From Bdellovibrionales bacterium (lineage in GTDB: Bacteria; Bdellovibrionota; Bdellovibrionia; Bdellovibrionales; UBA1609): DNA of 36,828 nucleotides. The notes under the pieces are model-generated. The model did no database searches. It was not told the DNA's origin and saw nothing but the letters and a program-made list of their open reading frames with translations. The position numbers and the translations under genes are program-made. The stretch covers positions 1-36,828 of the forward strand of contig JABSOQ010000019.1 in NCBI GenBank assembly GCA_013216195.1, read 5' to 3'. Each line of letters begins with the position of its first letter. The stretch's first letter is position 1. Shown in pieces: positions 32,865 through 36,828 of this stretch.

Positions 32865-33167
32865 ATGCCATTTTCAGATGCCTTTGAGCTCATTGAAGGT
32901 CTTAAGTTTCGCTCGCAACTGATTTATCACGCTAGACTCTTGTTCTGGAGTGATGGTGATTTTGCTGCGCAGGAGAAACACATCTTACAGAAGCAACAGG
33001 ATCATGTCAGGGGGGCTGTCGACGTTCATGCAGCTGTGCAAGAGGTCGAAACCGTCACGATAAATTTTCACAAGAGAATGCGTGAAGAAAAAGCTGCTGA
33101 GGAGGCAAAAAAGTCGAGCCTCGAGAGGTTTCTAGACGCAATTCTTTTTTGGGATACCAATAGATAG
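32865..33167 (+). CDS. small helical protein of unknown function
   Basis: The 100-residue product is helical and charged, with no signal peptide: FELIEGLKFRSQLIYHARLLFWSDGDF is followed by a Gln/His-rich coiled region (EKHILQKQQDHVRGAVDVH) and a Lys/Glu-rich segment (RMREEKAAEEAKKSS). No ribosome site precedes the ATG, but the upstream 52-residue gene stops three bases before it, indicating translational coupling. The two proteins may form a complex. I recognise no family. Confidence 0.65.
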   Translation: MPFSDAFELIEGLKFRSQLIYHARLLFWSDGDFAAQEKHILQKQQDHVRGAVDVHAAVQEVETVTINFHKRMREEKAAEEAKKSSLERFLDAILFWDTNR

Positions 33168-33186
33168 TTATGAATAAAAAGAGGTG

Positions 33187-33212
33187 ACCCGGTTCTGGGC
33201 CACTGAACGGGT
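33187..33212 (-). terminator. possible terminator after the lipoprotein gene
   Basis: ACCCGTTC and GAACCGGGT (minus strand) pair with one bulged base around a 9-base loop, and five T follow about six bases later on the minus strand (33176-33181). It could end the lipoprotein gene at 33218; the gap before the T-run weakens the case. Confidence 0.3.
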
Positions 33213-33217
33213 AGAGG

Positions 33218-33763
33218 TCATAAACCTGACGAGCCAACACCTGTGCAAGAGATAGTGCCAGCTGATGTTGACAGCGTTAGGCCTCCAAAAGCCTCGAGTT
33301 CGTCGATGAGGTCAGACAAATCTTCTCGAAACTCAGAATAAGTGGAGTTTTTCAGTCGAACTTGATCTTCAGATAAGCCGTTAGATGATGAGCCTCCTGT
33401 TGTTGTTTGAACAGAAAGAGCTTCAATGTTGGTGGTTGGCAGAATGTCTGTGTCGACGCATAGAGTGCCAGAATCAAGTCTGTTGGTGATATCTGCAACT
33501 GTGCCGGCAGAGATTACTGTACAAGTTTGACTTGGCGAGCTGTAGGTTAGGCTGTTTGAAGAGGTTTCGATAGTTATCGCAGTTGTCTGACCGAGATGAA
33601 TCACAGCTAATTCGGCGCTGGTAATTGAGCCAACTATATCTGTGCAAACGAACTTGGCGCTGGCTGATTCATTCGAATTGTTTTTCGAAGTGCCGCCGCT
33701 TGGTGCACAAGCTGCAAGTGTAGAAATGAACAGAATAAGAATAGAAAATTGAATTGGTTTCAT
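33218..33763 (-). CDS. lipoprotein of unknown function
   Basis: The 181-residue product has a clear lipoprotein signal (MKPIQFSILILFISTLAAC, Cys19), then an Asn/Ser-rich linker. The remainder is Ser/Thr-rich, beta-like and low in charge, with Cys residues in KFVCTD, QTCTVI, GTLCVD and GTISCTG that could form two disulphides. A Ser/Gly tract (TTGGSSSNGL) lies near the middle. A GGGGGAG ribosome site precedes the ATG. It stands alone between plus-strand genes. Surface location is plausible, but no family is recognised. Confidence 0.75.
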   Translation of the reverse strand: MKPIQFSILILFISTLAACAPSGGTSKNNSNESASAKFVCTDIVGSITSAELAVIHLGQTTAITIETSSNSLTYSSPSQTCTVISAGTVADITNRLDSGTLCVDTDILPTTNIEALSVQTTTGGSSSNGLSEDQVRLKNSTYSEFREDLSDLIDELEAFGGLTLSTSAGTISCTGVGSSGL

Positions 33764-34006
33764 TGACTCCCCCTAGATTGGCCCTATGTAACTCCAGTGC
33801 AACTTTGAGACCAACTCGAACTCTATCTACCGCAGGTCCAACAGTTCATGAGGGTTACAGTTGTTGTATAGTCATTTTGTAGTTAGGGGCATCTCAGATT
33901 GGTACAGCCTGCATTTGGTTTTCATTCAGGGGAGTGTGTTCAATTGTGGGTCGACAACTTTGAAACCTGTTGATACCTTGCTCAGTCTTTCGTTTAGGAG
34001 ACTGAG

Positions 34007-34519
34007 ATGTTTGATCTTCCGTTACATCCGATTGCTGTGCACTTGCCAATAGCTTTGGGTATCTTAATACCTTTTGTAGCCTTAATGCTCTCAGTGTTGA
34101 TTTTGAAGTTTGAGGTGAAACCCATTGCCTGGGTAGTGGTGGTAGCGTTATGCGTAGTTTATTTTGGCTCAGCAAAGTTTGCAGAAGAGCAGGGTGAAGA
34201 AGATGAGCATAAGGTCGAGAAGCTTGTCGGTCACGATGCTCTAGAGGAGCATGAAGAAGCGGGAGAACAGGTGCCTTTGGTTGCTCTTGTACTGCTTGGG
34301 TTTGCGATTGCTCCACTAGCGCTTAGGCGGCAAAAGTGGTTGATGTTTGTTTTCGTTTTGGCCAGTTTGGGTGGGGTGTACCCTTTGTATCAGGCCGGTC
34401 ATAGCGGGGGAGAGTTGGTCTATAAGCACGGAGCAGCAGATGCTCATTTGAAATCTGTTTCGGGGCAGGCGGAGACTGTTCATAGCTCTGAAGAGCGCGA
34501 TCATGACCATGATGATTGA
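34007..34519 (+). CDS. DUF2231-like inner-membrane protein
   Basis: The 170-residue product has the DUF2231 start LPLHPIAVHLPIALGILIPF, in which the two His residues of the H-P-x-x-V-H-x-P motif could bind haem or metal, and about four membrane helices. The loop between helices 2 and 3 is strongly acidic and His-containing (EEQGEEDEHKVEK, EEHEEAGEQ), and the C-terminus ends in His/Asp pairs (ERDHDHDD) that may bind metal ions. AGGAG lies about six bases before the ATG. It stands alone on the plus strand and converges on the coiled-coil/Hsp20 gene. Its function is unknown. Confidence 0.8.
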   Translation: MFDLPLHPIAVHLPIALGILIPFVALMLSVLILKFEVKPIAWVVVVALCVVYFGSAKFAEEQGEEDEHKVEKLVGHDALEEHEEAGEQVPLVALVLLGFAIAPLALRRQKWLMFVFVLASLGGVYPLYQAGHSGGELVYKHGAADAHLKSVSGQAETVHSSEERDHDHDD

Positions 34520-34569
34520 TGCTGTTGAGTCTGTATTGATCTTTGGGGCGGCCAAACAGAGCTAGCTGT

Positions 34570-36141
34570 TTAAACTGGTGTATTGTCTTTAGCCCAGCCG
34601 ATTTTGGGAATGGTGATAGTCATCTCACCATTTTCGTATTTCTTGACGATTGCTTTTTCATTTACGGGCTGTTTCAGGCCGAATTCTTCGCGAAATGATT
34701 GGTATGAGTTTGTTTCAAGCAGGTGGCCATCCTCACGAACTTGATCTTCATACTGCCGCTGACCACTGACGACTATCTTGTCTTTTTGCACTCGAACATG
34801 GATGTTTTCTTTTTCAGCCTCGGGAATCTTGGTTTTGATGACGTAGGCGCGTTCACCGTCTTGAAATTGAGACGGCACGTTCTTCATTCGGTAAAATGGG
34901 TCGTCGTTTTTATTGTTGTACTTGCCCACAGTTTGCATCACTTCTTTTTTCTCTTTATTCAGGCTGCGGGTGAGGAGATCTCTTTGGTAGTCGAGTGTTC
35001 TTTCGTTGAGCTTTGCGTTTTTATTGTAGGTTTGCTGAAAATTCTCAGTTTGATTGCTCAGAATTTTTTGATGGTCAGCTTTCATTTTTTGTTGTTGCTG
35101 AGTGTGCAAGGTTTGAAGTTCAGTTCGCTCTTTTTCATGCTGCGCTTTGACTTGGTTCAGCTCGTCCTCGTAATTGGTTTTGCTCTTATTGAGCAGTCGA
35201 AGCTGTTCTTTTTCTTGAAGCCCTAACTTCTTGTCGCCCATCTTGTGCGAGCGTTGAATTTCTTTGCGATAGCCTTCATTAGTTTTGTCGAGCTGCTGTT
35301 GGCCTGAGTCTCGAGCCATTTTGTTTTTTTGCGTGTAATCTTGTTTTATGAAATCGAGTTCGAGCTCACGATCTCGAATCTCCTCTTGTTTTGCTTGTAG
35401 AGTCTGATCTTGAAGGCTCTGTAGGCTGTTTTCTGCTTCTTTGCGTTGCAAGACCAAGTTCTCTTGATACTTTGTTCTATGATAGTCGATTCTATCTTGG
35501 CCTCGTTTTTTGACCTCATTGTACTCGCGTGTTTGCCTTTCGACTAATTGGTCTCTTTCACGCTCCTGCTTGGATCGCAAGCGGGTCATTCTATCTTGCC
35601 CTTCCTGGAGCACTTCGTTTCGCTTGTCTTGAGCCTTGGTGTATGTTTTTTGTATGCCTTCGTTCGTCTCTTTTTCGATTTCTCTTCTGCGATCAGCTTG
35701 CTTTTGTTGAAACTCGCGGGTTGCATTTGCCTCTTGTTGCATAGCTCGAGTTTTACGAGCTCTCACATCCGTTAATAGATCGTTGAGGCTCTCTTCACGG
35801 TTTTTGATTGATCGTTTCAGGCCCCGGGTTTGATTCTCATGGGCTGCCCTCAGAGTTTCGAGACGTTGTTTGTGAACCCTTTGTTTGTAATCAATTTGTT
35901 CGTCAAGTTTTCGGTCAAGCTCATTAGCTTGTTGATCTGCTCGTTTTTGAATGTGGTTCACGGCGGCATCGCCTTGCTTTTGAATCGTAGCTTTTTGCTC
36001 GGCGTACTGTTTCTTGAGTTGTGCGATTTGTCGCTGATTGCTTTTTATGACCTGCTGTCGCTGCTCTTTGTTGCGCTCTGAGATCTTGCGCATTTCAATT
36101 CGATGAGCTTGTTCAGCACTGGGACCAATTCCATCGGCCAT
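34570..36141 (-). CDS. long coiled-coil protein with C-terminal Hsp20 (alpha-crystallin) domain
   Basis: From the ATG at 36141 the product is 523 residues. About 1-400 is one continuous, Gln/Lys/Arg/Glu-rich coiled coil with no Pro or Gly breaks to speak of and frequent repeats of the type Q-x-R/K-x-E. Residues about 420-523 are an alpha-crystallin domain: YVIKTKIPEAEKENIHVRVQ, then VSGQRQYED, the FREEFGLKQPVNE strand and the closing KKYENGEMTITIPK. Small heat-shock proteins are normally 140-200 residues with a short N-terminal arm. An in-frame TTG at 36252 would add 37 residues of unlike composition; the ATG is preferred. No signal peptide: cytoplasmic. Confidence 0.88.
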   Translation of the reverse strand: MADGIGPSAEQAHRIEMRKISERNKEQRQQVIKSNQRQIAQLKKQYAEQKATIQKQGDAAVNHIQKRADQQANELDRKLDEQIDYKQRVHKQRLETLRAAHENQTRGLKRSIKNREESLNDLLTDVRARKTRAMQQEANATREFQQKQADRRREIEKETNEGIQKTYTKAQDKRNEVLQEGQDRMTRLRSKQERERDQLVERQTREYNEVKKRGQDRIDYHRTKYQENLVLQRKEAENSLQSLQDQTLQAKQEEIRDRELELDFIKQDYTQKNKMARDSGQQQLDKTNEGYRKEIQRSHKMGDKKLGLQEKEQLRLLNKSKTNYEDELNQVKAQHEKERTELQTLHTQQQQKMKADHQKILSNQTENFQQTYNKNAKLNERTLDYQRDLLTRSLNKEKKEVMQTVGKYNNKNDDPFYRMKNVPSQFQDGERAYVIKTKIPEAEKENIHVRVQKDKIVVSGQRQYEDQVREDGHLLETNSYQSFREEFGLKQPVNEKAIVKKYENGEMTITIPKIGWAKDNTPV

Positions 36142-36278
36142 AACAGGGGCATCCTTTCCCGTGAAAGCAGCTAGTTGCAACAGTTTGCTGCCAATCTCTA
36201 TTGTAGAGCGAATTGAATTTGATGACCTTCTGCTTGGCAGAAAATAGACCAAGGCCGTGAGATTCTAGAGCTTGTGTC

Positions 36279-36578
36279 TTAGCTTTCGTCTGGCTGTGGA
36301 AAGATAGACTCTTGTGGGGGCCGTCGAGACTGTTCTTTGCTGCAGATGGGTTTGTGGCCACCGGTATTGCCCCAACACATCCATGAGTCTAGGTACTGTA
36401 TCGTCTCACCAGGGTTGAGGTGGTAGTAGTCGACGTATTGAATGTGGTCGAGTGTTGAGAGGATGGCTTTTTCTGTTCCAGCTTCTTCATTAATTATCGC
36501 AAGCTTGTAAGCCCGGTACTTGGCCTCGGCTGTGAAGCTTAGGCTGAGAAAAATTGTGATGGCGACCATTTTGCTCAT
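36279..36578 (-). CDS. small exported protein of unknown function
   Basis: The 99-residue product has a Sec signal peptide (MSKMVAITIFLSLSFTAEA, cleavage near residue 19). The mature 80 residues are mixed, with paired Cys (WMCWGNTGGHKPIC) that could form a disulphide, Tyr-rich strands (YRAYKLAI, VDYYHLNPG) and a polar, Pro-rich tail. It lies 137 bases upstream of the coiled-coil/Hsp20 start codon on the same strand and might share its promoter. I recognise no family. Confidence 0.7.
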   Translation of the reverse strand: MSKMVAITIFLSLSFTAEAKYRAYKLAIINEEAGTEKAILSTLDHIQYVDYYHLNPGETIQYLDSWMCWGNTGGHKPICSKEQSRRPPQESIFPQPDES

Positions 36579-36710
36579 AAGACTCTATCGGTAGAAGACT
36601 CTGAAAAGACAAGTGGTCCGGCTTCAGAGCAAACCGTGATGACCTTGGTCTAGAAAGAGAAGAGCACTCATGCGGTTGCCAGTCTGCACTCAGTTCTCTA
36701 GCATGAGGGT

Positions 36711-36828
36711 ATGACGAAGTGGTATGTCTTGATACTCAGTGTGTTTTTAAGTTCACTGGCTGGGGGCCAGACTGTTTTGAAAACAGCCTCAGGTTTTGAG
36801 CTTGAAGTCTCAGGTATGATTGATCTGT
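36711..36828 (+). CDS. exported protein, partial, possibly an outer-membrane porin
   Basis: The frame starting with ATG at 36711 is open to the window edge and begins with a signal peptide (MTKWYVLILSVFLSSLAGG). The mature start (QTVLKTASGFELEVSGMIDL) resembles the first strand of porin-like barrels (x-V-S-G-x-I-D-x-Y). Only 39 codons are present, and the GAGGG before the ATG is very close, so both start and family are tentative. Confidence 0.55.
   Translation, partial: MTKWYVLILSVFLSSLAGGQTVLKTASGFELEVSGMIDL

Noticed and set aside
34554-34571. Hairpin AAACAG/CTGTTT at the convergent ends of the DUF2231 and coiled-coil genes as terminator
   Set aside because: Only six AT-rich pairs and no T-run on either side.

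Overview
The window looks like chromosome from a Gram-negative, free-living member of the Bdellovibrionota or a related former deltaproteobacterial lineage. This rests on gene style, not on a marker gene: many small signal-peptide proteins without recognisable domains, a Ser/Thr kinase with a periplasmic tail, a FecR-domain secreted protein, an OmpA lipoprotein plus beta-barrel pair, RDD and rhomboid membrane proteins, a lipoprotein serpin, and tightly packed, often overlapping convergent genes. There is no rRNA, tRNA, CRISPR array, insertion sequence or prophage.

Layout. 1-2970: a secreted protein, then a membrane-anchored Ser/Thr kinase. 2953-4436: a LysR-type regulator divergent from a small His-rich exported protein, sharing a control region with a clear inverted repeat. 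4450-8132: a beta-propeller protein and a FecR-domain protein (minus-strand operon), then two exported proteins of unknown role facing each other. 8339-9735: OmpA-type lipoprotein and outer-membrane barrel, closed by a strong terminator. 9836-11617: an acidic amino acid/dicarboxylate symporter back to back with a CrcB/Fluc fluoride channel. 11973-14697: three genes without recognisable domains.

14991-17659: a Fis-type HTH regulator, an intrinsic terminator, then an S41-type protease homologue starting only a few bases after the terminator's T-tract, coupled to a DUF805 membrane protein that ends in a GspG (type II secretion pseudopilin)-like domain. 17671-19720: minus-strand pair of a TPR protein and a Gly-rich exported protein. 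20042-23765: three-gene operon of a single-pass protein, an RDD plus helical-repeat protein and a rhomboid protease. A 7-bp tandem repeat lies at the 3' junction with a TPR gene.

24401-29859: lipoprotein serpin, a three-CXXCH lipoprotein cytochrome and bifunctional PutA. 30089-30769: an orphan OmpR-type response regulator. 30833-31397: a gene-free, structured stretch that may hold a small RNA. 31398-36578: a matrixin-type metalloprotease, three small genes (one only 52 codons and translationally coupled to the next), a lipoprotein, a DUF2231 membrane protein, a long coiled-coil protein ending in an Hsp20 domain, and a small exported protein. The window closes with the start of another exported protein.

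The strongest candidates for something undescribed are the DUF805-GspG fusion with its S41 partner (whose catalytic Lys appears replaced by Asp), the coiled-coil/Hsp20 fusion, the RDD-repeat/rhomboid operon, and the structured spacer after the response regulator. All identifications come from reading motifs by eye; no database search was run.
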